DNA from: Aquaspirillum sp. LM1
GTDB lineage: Bacteria > Pseudomonadota > Gammaproteobacteria > Burkholderiales > Aquaspirillaceae
DNA: 64,000 nt
Assembly (NCBI RefSeq): GCF_002002905.1
Contig: NZ_CP019509.1
Span: 3,448,001 to 3,512,000 of the forward strand
Direction of reading: 5' to 3'
The notes beneath the pieces were generated by a model. That model saw only the letters and a program-made list of their open reading frames with translations, was not told where the DNA came from and ran no database searches. Of this stretch, positions 47,730 to 56,977 are shown piece by piece. Both the position numbers and the translations under genes were made by a program. Position 1 is the first letter of the stretch; the number at the start of each line of letters is the position of its first letter.

Positions 47730-48623
47730 ATGCGCACCCCGATCCGCTTTACCGCTCTGGCGATTGCCACTGCCCTGTGTGCCACCCCAGCCCTGGCCGA
47801 CGACCTGCCAACCCTGCAAAAGATCAAGAGCAGCGGCACCATCGTCGTCGGCCACCGCGAATCGTCGATCCCGTTCTCCTACCTGGATGGCAACCAGAAG
47901 CCGGTGGGCTACTCGATGGACCTGTGCAATAAAGTGGTCGAAGCGGTCAAAAAAGAACTGAAAATGCCGGCGCTGGTGACCAAGCTCACCCCGGTCACCT
48001 CGCAAACCCGCATTCCGCTGATGACCAACGGCACCATCGACCTGGAATGTGGCTCGACCACCAATTCGCTGGAACGGCAAAAGCAGGTGGCGTTTGGCGT
48101 CACCACCTTTGTGTCGCCGGTGCGCATGGTGGTCAAGGCCGATTCTGGCATCAAGTCGCTGAGCGACCTCAACGGCAAGGCCGTGGCCACCACCACCGGC
48201 ACCACCTCGGACCGCTACATCAAGCAAAACGAGAAGGGCCAGAGCATTGACGTGAAAAACGTCTACGGCAAGGACCACGCCGAATCCTTCCTGATGGTGG
48301 AAACCGGTCGCGCGTCGGCGTTTGTGATGGACGAAGTGCTGCTGGCCGGCTTTATTGCCAGCGCCAGGAACCCGAAAGACTTTGCCCTGGCCGGCCCGGC
48401 GCTGTCCACCGAGCCGTACGGCATCATGCTGCGCAAGGACGACCCGCAGTTCAAGGCACTGGTGGACAAAACCCTGACCGACCTGATGAAGTCGGGCGAA
48501 ATCAACAAGATTTACGCCAAGTGGTTCACCAGCCCGATTCCGCCGAAAAACGTTAACCTGAACCTGCCGATGAATGCCCAGCTGCAGGAAGCGATCAAGA
48601 ACCCGAACGACAAGGGCATCTGA
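47730..48623 (+). CDS. gltI: Glutamate/aspartate periplasmic binding protein
   Basis: A 297-residue solute-binding protein. The signal peptide ends ATPALADD; the mature domain begins LPTLQKIKSSGTIVVGHRES and continues FSYLDGNQKPVGYSMDLC, with SLSDLNGKAVATTTGTTSDR, typical of GltI/family 3 proteins. It delivers glutamate/aspartate to the inner-membrane transporter. GGAGAA precedes the ATG at 47730. Permease genes gltJK are absent here. Confidence 0.92.
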   Translation: MRTPIRFTALAIATALCATPALADDLPTLQKIKSSGTIVVGHRESSIPFSYLDGNQKPVGYSMDLCNKVVEAVKKELKMPALVTKLTPVTSQTRIPLMTNGTIDLECGSTTNSLERQKQVAFGVTTFVSPVRMVVKADSGIKSLSDLNGKAVATTTGTTSDRYIKQNEKGQSIDVKNVYGKDHAESFLMVETGRASAFVMDEVLLAGFIASARNPKDFALAGPALSTEPYGIMLRKDDPQFKALVDKTLTDLMKSGEINKIYAKWFTSPIPPKNVNLNLPMNAQLQEAIKNPNDKGI

Positions 48624-48631
48624 CCCTACCT

Positions 48632-48663
48632 GGCGGTGTGCGCACCCCCCGCGCCACACCGCC
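48632..48663 (+). terminator. Hairpin after gltI
   Basis: GGCGGTGTG pairs with CACACCGCC over 14 bases, eight bases after the stop. No T run follows. Confidence 0.5.
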
Positions 48664-48816
48664 CGGTGACCCCGGCAACCCTTCCCCCGTTGGCCCGCCT
48701 GTCGCATTCGCCCCAGCCCCGACGGGGGCTTGCTTCACCTTGAGCAAACAAACCATTGAAGCAGCAGCGGTTTCCCCGCCGGACCAACATGGCGCGGGTT
48801 TTGCTGGACGATAGGC

Positions 48817-49476
48817 ATGCACCCCTGCCACCCCCACGCCCCCGATCTGGCCACCCTGGCCCAGTCTGACCAGCCCGCCGGCTGGCTGACCGGCTTTGTC
48901 GCCCGCGATTACCCCAAGGGCTATTTACTGGCCAGCCCCGGTGAACGCCGCGATCAGGTGTTTGTGGTCAAATCTGGCCGCCTGCGGGTGTATCTGGCCG
49001 GGGAAAACCGCGACCTCAGCCTGAGTTTTCTGGAAGCCGGCGATGTGTACACCACCCACACCCCCACTTACGTGGAAACCGTGACGCCCAGCGTGCTGTG
49101 GTGCATCGACACCGCCGACTTTGCCCGCCAGCTGGCGGTAGACCCTTCATTCACCCCAGTGATGATGCGCGTGCTGGGCCGGCTGCTGCGCAATGCGGTG
49201 ACGCTGATTGACGATCTGGCGTTTCGCGAGGTGCCGGCCCGGCTGGCGCGGTTTTTACTCGGTTTGGTCGATCGACGCGGCCAGCCGCATCCGCAAGGCT
49301 GGCTGATTCCGCTGGAGCTGGGCACCGAAGACATTGCCAGCCTGCTGGGCAGCACCCGGCAAACCGTGTCGCTGCTGCTGAATCAGTGGGTGCGCGATGG
49401 CATTCTGGCGCGGCCAGGCCGCCGGCAATTGCTGGTGCTGTCGCGTCAGGCGCTGGCCGATTTGTCAGCCAGCTGA
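48817..49476 (+). CDS. cooA: CooA-like CO-sensing Crp/Fnr regulator
   Basis: A 219-residue Crp-fold protein close to the heme CO sensor CooA: SGRLRVYLAGENRDLSLSF and GDVYTTH match its GRLRVYLVGEEREISL and GDMFCMH regions. H81 aligns with the heme ligand His77; the position of the redox-switch Cys75 is threonine. The N-terminus reads MHPCHPH, with other possible ligands in place of the Pro2 used in Rhodospirillum. A C-terminal winged helix (EDIASLLGSTRQTVSLLLNQ) is intact. The next gene, 61 bases downstream, is cowN, a plausible target. Confidence 0.82.
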   Translation: MHPCHPHAPDLATLAQSDQPAGWLTGFVARDYPKGYLLASPGERRDQVFVVKSGRLRVYLAGENRDLSLSFLEAGDVYTTHTPTYVETVTPSVLWCIDTADFARQLAVDPSFTPVMMRVLGRLLRNAVTLIDDLAFREVPARLARFLLGLVDRRGQPHPQGWLIPLELGTEDIASLLGSTRQTVSLLLNQWVRDGILARPGRRQLLVLSRQALADLSAS

Positions 49477-49537
49477 CGGACGCCGGCACTGGGGCCAGGG
49501 TAAAGTGGGGCCAACCCACTGAACCAGGAGAAGCACC

Positions 49538-49849
49538 ATGTCCCAGTCGTCCAGTTGCGCCTGCCGCCAACCCGCCGCCCCCGACCGTTACGTCAGCTTC
49601 AAGGATATTGATTGCGACGGCAATGCCCGCCGGATCATGGACTGCATCGCCCGCCACATTGCCATCCCAGAACGCAACAACGCCTTTTGGGAATACTTCA
49701 TGAAAAAACGTGAGGGCGGCACCGGGCCAAAACCGGATGACCTATTCCTGATTCACTGCAATATCAACCAGGTGCGCGAACTGTTTGAAACCTGGGATGA
49801 CCAGCAGGCGCTGGAATGGCTGATGCAGCTGGAAGAAGAGTGCTGCTGA
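49538..49849 (+). CDS. cowN: CowN, CO-tolerance protein for nitrogen fixation
   Basis: A 103-residue CowN-family protein, which sustains nitrogenase activity in the presence of carbon monoxide in Rhodospirillum and Gluconacetobacter. The family signature YVSFKDIDCDGNARRIMDCI and the C-terminal QLEEECC are clear, with DDLFLIHCNINQVRELFE between. AGGAGA precedes the ATG. Pairing with the CooA-like gene supports CO-induced expression. The nif genes are not in this window. Confidence 0.92.
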   Translation: MSQSSSCACRQPAAPDRYVSFKDIDCDGNARRIMDCIARHIAIPERNNAFWEYFMKKREGGTGPKPDDLFLIHCNINQVRELFETWDDQQALEWLMQLEEECC

Positions 49850-49877
49850 CCCGAACCGGGTGAGAGGGGGCAGGCAA

Positions 49878-49896
49878 GCCCGCGCTGAACGCGGGC
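49878..49896. terminator. Hairpin between convergent cowN and thioredoxin genes
   Basis: GCCCGCG pairs with CGCGGGC over a five-base loop. Confidence 0.55.
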
Positions 49897-49925
49897 CGGG
49901 GCCCGTTTGAGCCCCTCGCCCAGGC

Positions 49926-50420
49926 TTACGCCTTCAGCAACTTCTCGATCTGCGCATGCAGTTCGTTAAAATCCGGCTCACCCAGATAGCGCTTGACCAC
50001 CTTACCGTTCTTGTCGATCAGGATGGAGGTTGGCGTCAGGCGGATTTCACCAAACGCCTTGGCCATGCTGCCCTGATTGTCCAGGGTGACGAAAAACGGC
50101 AGCTTGTGCGCGCTGGCGTATTCGCGGACAAACTCCGGCGGATCGTAGCTCATGGCCACGGCCACGGTCTGGTAGCCCTGGCTGGCGTATTTCTGGTGAG
50201 TATCCACCAGTTGCGGCATTTCCTTGATGCAGCCCGAGCAGCTGGTGGCCCAGAAATTCACCAGCACCACCTTGCCGCGCAGCTGTTCCATCGAGCTGGC
50301 TTCGCCCGCCAGCGAGCTGAACGCCAGCTGCGGAGCCTGGTCGCTGCCGCCCCCGCGCAACCATGCGCCCGCGCCCAGAACCCCCGCCAGCACGGCGACG
50401 ATCATGACCCATTTTTTCAT
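49926..50420 (-). CDS. TlpA-family membrane-anchored thioredoxin
   Basis: A 164-residue protein with an N-terminal membrane anchor (WVMIVAVLAGVLGAGAWL) and a periplasmic thioredoxin fold. The redox motif is CSGC (C61, C64) in NFWATSCSGCIKEMPQL, and the cis-proline loop is RLTPTSILID. It is likely a thiol reductase for periplasmic proteins such as cytochromes, or a peroxidase-like AhpC/TSA relative. Confidence 0.9.
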   Translation of the reverse strand: MKKWVMIVAVLAGVLGAGAWLRGGGSDQAPQLAFSSLAGEASSMEQLRGKVVLVNFWATSCSGCIKEMPQLVDTHQKYASQGYQTVAVAMSYDPPEFVREYASAHKLPFFVTLDNQGSMAKAFGEIRLTPTSILIDKNGKVVKRYLGEPDFNELHAQIEKLLKA

Positions 50421-50542
50421 GCTGTTAACCCCTGAAAATAATGCCGGCCCGGCACACCGGCCAGTCCGGTTGACCCGCCTGATGGCCGGGCGTTCCCTGT
50501 CGGACGGATTTTACCTGCTTGGCGCAGAAACCGGCCCCCACC

Positions 50543-50959
50543 TTAGGCGGGGGTGCCCGGTTCGATCATGGATTCCAGCATGCTTCTGGCTTCACCTTCG
50601 ATCACGATGGCTTTGTTCTGTTTTTCATCAAACAGCACAAAGGTGATGTCGGCTTCGGACACCACCGTGCTCATGTCGTCCAGGGTGATGCGCTGGTGGA
50701 TGATGGCGCTGCGGTTGGACAGCGAGCTGACCCCGGTATGCACAATCAGCTGCTCGTTCATGAAGGCCGGGCGACGGTAGTTGATGTTGATGTTGACCAC
50801 CACAAACGCCAGGCCAGACTGCACAAACCAGTCCAGGCCATGGGTGGCTTCAAAATAGGCCCAGCGGGCTTCTTCCAGAAACTCCAGGTAGCGGGCGTTG
50901 TTAACGTGGCCATACAGGTCGAGGTGATAGCCACGGACTTTGATCGGGGTGTGATGCAT
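50543..50959 (-). CDS. Hotdog-fold acyl-CoA thioesterase (YbgC type)
   Basis: A 138-residue single hotdog domain. The N-terminal YHLDLYGHVNNARYLEFLEE matches the 4-hydroxybenzoyl-CoA thioesterase/YbgC group, with the catalytic aspartate in LDLYGHVNN. It probably hydrolyses acyl-CoA or acyl-ACP. GGAG precedes the ATG at 50959; a longer frame has no ribosome site. Confidence 0.88.
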   Translation of the reverse strand: MHHTPIKVRGYHLDLYGHVNNARYLEFLEEARWAYFEATHGLDWFVQSGLAFVVVNININYRRPAFMNEQLIVHTGVSSLSNRSAIIHQRITLDDMSTVVSEADITFVLFDEKQNKAIVIEGEARSMLESMIEPGTPA

Positions 50960-51192
50960 GACAGCGCTCCGGTTAAGCGCGGCGAACAAAATCCGGCGCA
51001 GCGTAGCGGTCCTGGCCAGGCACGCGGCCACAGACAGTACGGGCAGCCAGGAAGGTTTTGTTAGCCGATCCAAGGAAAAAATGGCGTAAAAACAGGCAGA
51101 GTAACAACGTCACCTGCCTGCAGGATGCCTGGCCTTCTCAGTTTAAAACAAATGTATGCTTCAAGTATGCTGATCCGGCCACAAAAACCGTT

Positions 51193-51582
51193 TCAGGCAT
51201 CCTTGCCGTCATCGTCGCCGTCCAGATCCAGCTCGGCAAAGGCTTCGCGCTCCAGCGGCTCGCTCACCAGGTCGGTCAGCACCGAGTGGACTTCCACGTC
51301 AAACCATTGCTGAAACAGGTTGGGCGTGCGTTTTTCCGGCCACAGGGTATCGTCTTCGCACCAGTCGGCCAGTTCGGCGTCAAAAATGCTGCGCCAGTGG
51401 CTGCGGATAAACTCGCGGGCGTCTTCAAAATCTTCTGCTGGCGGAATCAGCAGGGCATTGCAGTCCTGACGCAGCGCGTGCAGGGTCAGGGTTTCATCTT
51501 GTTCAAACGGCAGGCTGTTGAGCCAGTCAAAAAATGGCTGTTTCGGTTTTACAATGGCTACGCTGCGATTCACTTCATACAT
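51193..51582 (-). CDS. Conserved acidic hypothetical protein
   Basis: A 129-residue soluble protein, strongly acidic at the C-terminus (AELDLDGDDDGKDA) and Trp/Phe-rich in the middle (FIRSHWRSIFDAELADWCED). It has no signal or membrane segment. The start MYEVNRSVAIVKPKQPFFDW is preceded by GGAGA. I do not recognise a function. Confidence 0.75.
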   Translation of the reverse strand: MYEVNRSVAIVKPKQPFFDWLNSLPFEQDETLTLHALRQDCNALLIPPAEDFEDAREFIRSHWRSIFDAELADWCEDDTLWPEKRTPNLFQQWFDVEVHSVLTDLVSEPLEREAFAELDLDGDDDGKDA

Positions 51583-51744
51583 GGCAGATCTCCGAGGCAG
51601 GGGTATTCCAATGGGCATGAAAGCCGACAAGGCCGCCCGAAAGGGGCGGCCAGGCGGAATTCGCACGGCGAACGTCTCTGGTGTAACACCCTACAGCACG
51701 CGGTACAAGTCCTGTCGGGGTGCGGTGCCAGAGCCTAGCGGCGC

Positions 51745-52662
51745 TTATTCTGCGGCGAGCTGGTTCTCACGGGTAAAAGTCCAGGTGCGCACAATGCGCA
51801 AATAATCAAAATCGCGTTTCAGCGCTTCCGGAAAGGCCGCGTATGGGGCGGCCAGTTTGACAATGCGCCGGGCGGCTTCGTCGAGTTCGGCATGGCCGGA
51901 GCTGCGGTCCACCCGCACGGTTTTCAGGCTGCCGTCGGCGTTGATTTCCACGCTGAGAATCAGGCTGCCGTACACGCCATTGCGTCGGGCTTCTTCCGGG
52001 TAGTTCAGATTGCCCACCCGCTCGATTTTCAGCCGCCAGTCTTCCACATAGCGGGCAAAGCGGTATTCGCGGGTGCGCCCGCCAAAGTCGGCGCGGCGCG
52101 GGCGTGACTGCAGGGCGCTGCTTTTTTCAGCAATTTCGCCTTCCAGCCGGGCAATTTCCCGCGCCTGCGCCAGCAGGTCGGTTGGATTCAACCCTTGCCC
52201 GCTATGCTGTGGCGATTGCCGGGCAATGGCCTGCTGCGGGCTGGGCCGGCTTTTGGCGGTGGAAATCACTTCGCTTTCGCTGGGCGGCGTGGCCGCCACC
52301 GAGGGGCGCGGGCTTTGCGCCACCTTGGGCAACGGCGCATCCTGGCGCTGGCCCGTCGCCGGCAGCGGCGTGCGGCTGCGCAAGCCGGGGTCGATGGTGT
52401 TGCCCGCGCCGTTCAGATTGGCCTGCGCCAGCGCATCGGCCTTTTTCGGCGCTTCGCTGTGCCGGCTGTTGACCAGCACCACGTCCAGGGTGCGGTCGGC
52501 AAACCAGCTGCGCGGATCGGGCGGCACAAAGCGCACGCCCCACACCAGAATCAGGTGCAGCAACAGGGAAACACCCAACGCCAGCGCCAGCGTGCGAGGG
52601 AGCAGAAAAGAAGGAGCAGCAAGCCGGGCGGTCATGACGGGTAGGGAGGCCGAGTCAGTCAT
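51745..52662 (-). CDS. TonB-family protein
   Basis: A 305-residue protein. A single N-terminal membrane helix (LALALGVSLLLHLILVWGV) is followed by a Pro/Ser/Ala-rich periplasmic linker, a short coiled coil (LAQAREIARLEGEIAEKSS) and a C-terminal TonB domain (NLNYPEEARRNGVYGSLILS, then VDRSSGHAELDEAARRIV). It would couple proton-motive force to outer-membrane transport or act as a structural TonB relative. No exbBD genes are adjacent. The ATG at 52662 lacks an obvious ribosome site. Confidence 0.85.
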   Translation of the reverse strand: MTDSASLPVMTARLAAPSFLLPRTLALALGVSLLLHLILVWGVRFVPPDPRSWFADRTLDVVLVNSRHSEAPKKADALAQANLNGAGNTIDPGLRSRTPLPATGQRQDAPLPKVAQSPRPSVAATPPSESEVISTAKSRPSPQQAIARQSPQHSGQGLNPTDLLAQAREIARLEGEIAEKSSALQSRPRRADFGGRTREYRFARYVEDWRLKIERVGNLNYPEEARRNGVYGSLILSVEINADGSLKTVRVDRSSGHAELDEAARRIVKLAAPYAAFPEALKRDFDYLRIVRTWTFTRENQLAAE

Positions 52663-52858
52663 GCGGGCAAGTGTAACACGGCAGGACGATGGCTCACGGT
52701 GCGGGCGAAGGGCAGGTTGTTGCATGCAGCGTGGTGACCTGACGCTTTGTCCGTCCACCACGCCGGCGATACAGCGCCTGGAGAAAATCCCAGCGCAGAA
52801 AGTCTCTTCCCCGAGGTGCCTCCGCGCCGCTCGGGAAGGACGATTTTTCAGATTGTCC

Positions 52859-53356
52859 TTACGCCAGCAGGCTGCGCAACATCCACGCGGTTTTCTCATG
52901 AATCTGCAAGCGCTGGGTCACCAGGTCCGCCGTAGATTCGTCCGCTGCCGCATCCGCCGGGGCCAGCAGCGCACGCGCGGTGCGGCACACCGCTTCGTGG
53001 CCTTCCACCAGCAGGGTGATCATGTCGGTCGCCGCCGGCACGCCAACCACTTCCTTGATGCTGGCCAGCTTGGCAAATTCGCTGTAGGTGCCCGGAGCCG
53101 GATAGCCCAGAGTGCGGATGCGCTCGGCCACCATGTCCACCGCCATCCACAGCTCGTTGTACTGTTCTTCAAACATCAGGTGCAGGGTGCGAAACTGCGG
53201 GCCGGTGACGTTCCAGTGGAAGTAATGGGTGCGCAGATACAGGGTGTAGGTGTCCGCCAGCAGGTGACACAGCCCCTGGGCAATGGCGGCGCGTTCAGGT
53301 TCGGCAATGCCAATATTGACGGCTTGCATAGACGGGACAGTTTTGGCTTTGGCCAT
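52859..53356 (-). CDS. dps: Dps-family DNA-binding ferritin-like protein
   Basis: A 165-residue Dps dodecamer subunit that oxidises iron with hydrogen peroxide, stores it and protects DNA. The ferroxidase signature is intact in [13 protein letters not shown] followed by [14 protein letters not shown] short N-terminal lysine tail (MAKAKTV) could bind DNA. AGGAG precedes the ATG at 53356; the upstream in-frame extension is not supported. Confidence 0.94.
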   Translation of the reverse strand: MAKAKTVPSMQAVNIGIAEPERAAIAQGLCHLLADTYTLYLRTHYFHWNVTGPQFRTLHLMFEEQYNELWMAVDMVAERIRTLGYPAPGTYSEFAKLASIKEVVGVPAATDMITLLVEGHEAVCRTARALLAPADAAADESTADLVTQRLQIHEKTAWMLRSLLA

Positions 53357-53389
53357 GAGCAGCTCCTGGATTGGGTTAGAATTCAACGC

Positions 53390-53695
53390 ATGAACGAGAC
53401 AGACTGGTTGACACTCTCCGGCACAACGGCGCGCCTGACCCTGCACATTCAGCCAGGGGCAAAAAAAACGGCAGTGGCCGGACCACATGGTGATGCACTG
53501 AAAATCCGTCTGGCCGCGCCGCCGGTGGACGGCAAGGCCAATGCGGCGCTGCTGGCATTTCTGGCCGATTGCCTGAAGCTGCCCAACCGCGCGGTCACCC
53601 TGCGCAGCGGTGATACCAGCCGGCGCAAGGTGGTGGAGGTACAGGTTGGCGGGCTCAGCGCCGAGGCCATTCGCGCGGCGCTGGCAGCAGGCTGA
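53390..53695 (+). CDS. DUF167 family protein (YggU type)
   Basis: A 101-residue protein with the family pattern [42 protein letters not shown]. Structures of the family are known, but function is not. It is divergent from dps with only 33 bases between start codons. Confidence 0.9.
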   Translation: MNETDWLTLSGTTARLTLHIQPGAKKTAVAGPHGDALKIRLAAPPVDGKANAALLAFLADCLKLPNRAVTLRSGDTSRRKVVEVQVGGLSAEAIRAALAAG

Positions 53696-53825
53696 CCCCG
53701 GCAAGCCAGCGTAGACAGCATGACATGACTATTGGGCTGGCGGCCAGATTTACCAAGGGGGCGGCACGGATTTATCACGATTGTGCCAGGACACCCGCTT
53801 GCCCTCTGCTTGCCCTGTCCGCGCG

Positions 53826-55397
53826 CTAGCCCAGCGCCGTGACCACCTGCTGCACAACCGGCCCCCACTCCCCTTGCCGGGCCTGACGGAAAATCCGCAG
53901 GCTGGGGTAGCTGTCGCACTGCTCGCCGCTTAGCCCCCAGCGCCAGTCGGGCACCTGCTGCACCAGAATCCAGCTGGGCACTCCCAGCGCGCCGGCCAGG
54001 TGGGCCGGGCCGGTATCCGTGGTAATCAGCAGGTCCAGCTGGCTGAGGATGGCGGCGGTGTCGGCAAAGTCGCGCAACTCACTCCCCCAGGCCTGCCAAT
54101 GCAAACCCGCTGGCGGCGGGCGCTGGCCTTCGCTACCCATTTGCAGGCTGATCCACTGAACATGGCCCACTGCTGCCAGCGCTGCCAGCTCGGCATGCGG
54201 CAGCGAGCGGGTGGGGTTATTGCCGTTCAGCGGATTGCCACTCCAGATCAAGCCAATTTTGCGCCCCGGCGGCAAGGCGGCCATGCGCTCGGCCCACGCC
54301 GGTAGCCGGCTGGGGTCGGGGCGCAGATAGGGGGTGAGATACCCCAGGGTGTCATCACTGGCATCCGCCAGATGCGGCAGGCTCATCAGGGGGGCCCAGT
54401 AATCCACGGCATGGGCTTCGGCCATGACCTGTTCCGGCAGCAGCAAACGATGCACGCCAGGCACGCCCTGCGCCATCACGGGCCACAGCGCCGGCACCAC
54501 GGTCAGCCACACCTGCGCGCCCCGCATGGCCAGCAGTTGCGCGTAGCGGCAAAACTGCAGGGTGTCGCCGTGGCCCTGCTCGGGAATCAACAGCACGGTT
54601 TTGCCGCGCAGCGGCTCACCCTGCCAGCGCGGTGCGGCCAGATTGGGCAACGGGGCCATTTGCTCGCAGCTAAAACGCCATTCGTATTCCCGCCAGCCAG
54701 ATTCAAACTGGCCGCACAGCAAATCCAGATGGGCCAGATTGACATGCAGCTGGCCATTGTCCGGCTTGAGCTGGATGGCCCGTTGCAGCGCCAGGCGGGC
54801 GTCGTCCAGCCGGGCGAGCTTTTCCAGCGCACAGCCCAGGCAGGACCAGCCGTCGGCCAGCTGGGGATAACGGCGGGTGATGTCCTCGGCCAGCCGGGCG
54901 GCTTCGGCGTGCTCGCCCAGCGTGTTCAGCGCATCGCTGAGCATCAGCTGGAGGTTGACCGACTGCGGGCATTGCTGATGCGCCTGGCGCAGGCAGGCGG
55001 CCTGTTCGACAAACTGGCCCTGGATTTCACAGATTTGCCCGAGCAGCATCCAGGCGGATTCGTGGTTGGGGGCAATTTCCAGCGCCTGGGTCAGCACCTG
55101 GGTCGCCTGGGCGTACTCGCCCAGCTGGCTGAGCACGATGCCCAGATTGGTGCGGATTTGGGCGTGGGTGGCGTCCAGCCGGGCCGCCTGCACCATCAGC
55201 TGGGCCGCGTGTTCCAGCTGGCCGTGGCGGCTGGCCACCATGCCCAGCAGGTTCCAGGCCATGGCCGATTCGGGCCACAAGGCAAGCACGTCGCGGGAAC
55301 ATTGCTCACATTGATCAAGCTGGCCAGAAGCCCAGGCAGCTTCGGCCTGGTTCAGCAACGCGGCAATCTGCGCGGTGGGCGGCGGGGTAGCGGGCAT
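53826..55397 (-). CDS. TPR-repeat glycosyltransferase-9-like protein
   Basis: A 523-residue protein with at least six TPR repeats in the first 250 residues (AWNLLGMVASRHGQLEHAAQ, ANLGIVLSQLGEYAQATQ and others). A C-terminal heptosyltransferase-like fold follows (VLLIPEQGHGDTLQFCRY, KIGLIWSGNP, LLITTDTGPAHLAGALGVP). Such fusions occur in flagellin, adhesin or protein-glycosylation systems. The acceptor is unknown. Confidence 0.88.
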   Translation of the reverse strand: MPATPPPTAQIAALLNQAEAAWASGQLDQCEQCSRDVLALWPESAMAWNLLGMVASRHGQLEHAAQLMVQAARLDATHAQIRTNLGIVLSQLGEYAQATQVLTQALEIAPNHESAWMLLGQICEIQGQFVEQAACLRQAHQQCPQSVNLQLMLSDALNTLGEHAEAARLAEDITRRYPQLADGWSCLGCALEKLARLDDARLALQRAIQLKPDNGQLHVNLAHLDLLCGQFESGWREYEWRFSCEQMAPLPNLAAPRWQGEPLRGKTVLLIPEQGHGDTLQFCRYAQLLAMRGAQVWLTVVPALWPVMAQGVPGVHRLLLPEQVMAEAHAVDYWAPLMSLPHLADASDDTLGYLTPYLRPDPSRLPAWAERMAALPPGRKIGLIWSGNPLNGNNPTRSLPHAELAALAAVGHVQWISLQMGSEGQRPPPAGLHWQAWGSELRDFADTAAILSQLDLLITTDTGPAHLAGALGVPSWILVQQVPDWRWGLSGEQCDSYPSLRIFRQARQGEWGPVVQQVVTALG

Positions 55398-55532
55398 GCA
55401 GCCATCCGTAACGGGACGAAGAAGCCTGTCACGTTAGCGGGAAGCCTGGCGGCTGACAACTGCGGGAGAGAATAAAGCCTGGAAGCTGCGCCGCCCCGGC
55501 AGGGCGACACAGCCAAAACCGTTTAGCAGCGC

Positions 55533-56030
55533 TTAGCCCAGCACCGCCAGCGCAGCGCCGTAGTTGGGTTCTTCGGTAATTTCTGCCACGCGCTCGGCGT
55601 ACAGCACCTGATTGTTTTCATCCAGCACCAGCACCGCACGGGCGGCCAGACCGGCCAACGGGCCGCTGCTCAGCGCCACGCCATAATCGGCCAGAAATGC
55701 CGCGCCGCGCAGGGTGGACAGGGTTTTCACCTGTTCCAGACCTTCTGCGCCGCAAAAGCGTTTTTGCGCAAACGGCAGGTCGGCAGAAATGCACAGCACC
55801 ACGGTATTGGCCAGCTGGCCAGCAGCGACGTTGAACTTGCGCACCGAGTTGGCGCATACCGGGGTGTCCACGCTCGGGAAAATATTCAGCACCTTGCGCT
55901 GGCCGGCAAACGCCGCCAGCGGCACGTCGGCCAGATCGGCACCTACCAGGGTAAAGTCGGGTGCGGCGCTGCCCACGGCGGGAAAGTGGCCTTGTACGTC
56001 GACCGGGTTGCCTTTTAAAGTCACACTCAT
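55533..56030 (-). CDS. tpx: Thiol peroxidase Tpx
   Basis: A 165-residue atypical 2-Cys peroxiredoxin that reduces lipid and hydrogen peroxides using thioredoxin. The peroxidatic cysteine C59 is in PSVDTPVCA and the resolving cysteine C93 in KRFCGAEG, with the family spacing. Confidence 0.96.
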   Translation of the reverse strand: MSVTLKGNPVDVQGHFPAVGSAAPDFTLVGADLADVPLAAFAGQRKVLNIFPSVDTPVCANSVRKFNVAAGQLANTVVLCISADLPFAQKRFCGAEGLEQVKTLSTLRGAAFLADYGVALSSGPLAGLAARAVLVLDENNQVLYAERVAEITEEPNYGAALAVLG

Positions 56031-56182
56031 CTGCTTGCTCCAGGAAGGTTGGCCACGCCGTCAAGCACGGCGATATGCCATGTAGTGTGCGATATTGCCG
56101 GGAAATTGCAACCTTGCTGGCAGTGGGGGTTTGCCCACTGACAGCAGAGGGCCGCCTCTGCGCCCGGCCATGCTCAGCAGGG

Positions 56183-56614
56183 TTATTGATCGCCCGGCAG
56201 GCGTTTTTTCGGATCGTCCACCCGGCTGAACTCGCCTTCGATCACCGAATCATTGGCCGCGCGCGGCGGCTCACCGCCCATGCCCGCGCCCAGATCCGGG
56301 CCGCGCAATGGCAGCAGCAGCACCAGGGCTATCAGGTCGCTGAAGACCCCCGGGAAAATCAGCAGCACGCCAGCCAGCATAAAGCGCAGCGGCCACAGCA
56401 TCTGGTACAGCGACATCTGCCCGCCGGCATTCAGCGCCCCCCAGGCGGTGAGCAGCATGCCCAGGCGCTGGTTGCGCAAAATCCACAGGCCGGCCAGCGC
56501 GCTGACAATCAGCCACAGCAGCACGGCCAGGCCGCCAATGCGACCGGCCAGCACAATCAGCCCAACCAGCTCAATCAAGGGAAATGCCAGTAAAATCCAT
56601 CCCAACCTGCGCAT
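56183..56614 (-). CDS. fxsA: FxsA-family membrane protein
   Basis: A 143-residue inner-membrane protein with four hydrophobic segments (LGWILLAFPLIELVGLIVLA at the start, then VLLIFPGVFSDLIALVLLLP) and a charged C-terminal tail, typical of FxsA, which in E. coli suppresses F-plasmid exclusion of phage T7. GAGG precedes the ATG at 56614. It is divergent from cutA with 15 bases between start codons. Confidence 0.9.
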   Translation of the reverse strand: MRRLGWILLAFPLIELVGLIVLAGRIGGLAVLLWLIVSALAGLWILRNQRLGMLLTAWGALNAGGQMSLYQMLWPLRFMLAGVLLIFPGVFSDLIALVLLLPLRGPDLGAGMGGEPPRAANDSVIEGEFSRVDDPKKRLPGDQ

Positions 56615-56629
56615 GAAAGCCTCTTTCTG

Positions 56630-56977
56630 ATGACTCAAGATATTATGCTGCCGTTATGCAATGCACCGGACGCCGACTGCGCCCGCCGCTTGGCTCATGC
56701 GCTGGTTTCCCAGCGGCTGGCCGCCTGTGTGAACCTGTTGCCGGAGGTCGAGTCTGTTTACCACTGGCAAGGCCAGCTGGAATCGGCCCGGGAAATCCCC
56801 CTGCTGTGCAAAACCACCCGGGCGGCACTGCCCGCGCTGATTGACACACTGACGGCCCTGCACCCCTACGAGGTGCCGGAAATGCTGGCCTGGCCAATCA
56901 GCGACGGCCTGCCGGCTTACCTCAATTGGGTGGCGGATGAAGTCATTTCAAGCCCCCGTGAACGGAAAACTGCATGA
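56630..56977 (+). CDS. cutA: CutA divalent-cation tolerance protein
   Basis: A 115-residue trimeric CutA1 protein. SQRLAACVNLLPEVESVYHW and HPYEVPEMLAWPI are the family signatures. The start could be 56630 or the ATG at 56645; neither has a strong ribosome site. It is followed by dsbD with an ATGA overlap, a conserved cutA-dsbD order. Confidence 0.93.
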   Translation: MTQDIMLPLCNAPDADCARRLAHALVSQRLAACVNLLPEVESVYHWQGQLESAREIPLLCKTTRAALPALIDTLTALHPYEVPEMLAWPISDGLPAYLNWVADEVISSPRERKTA

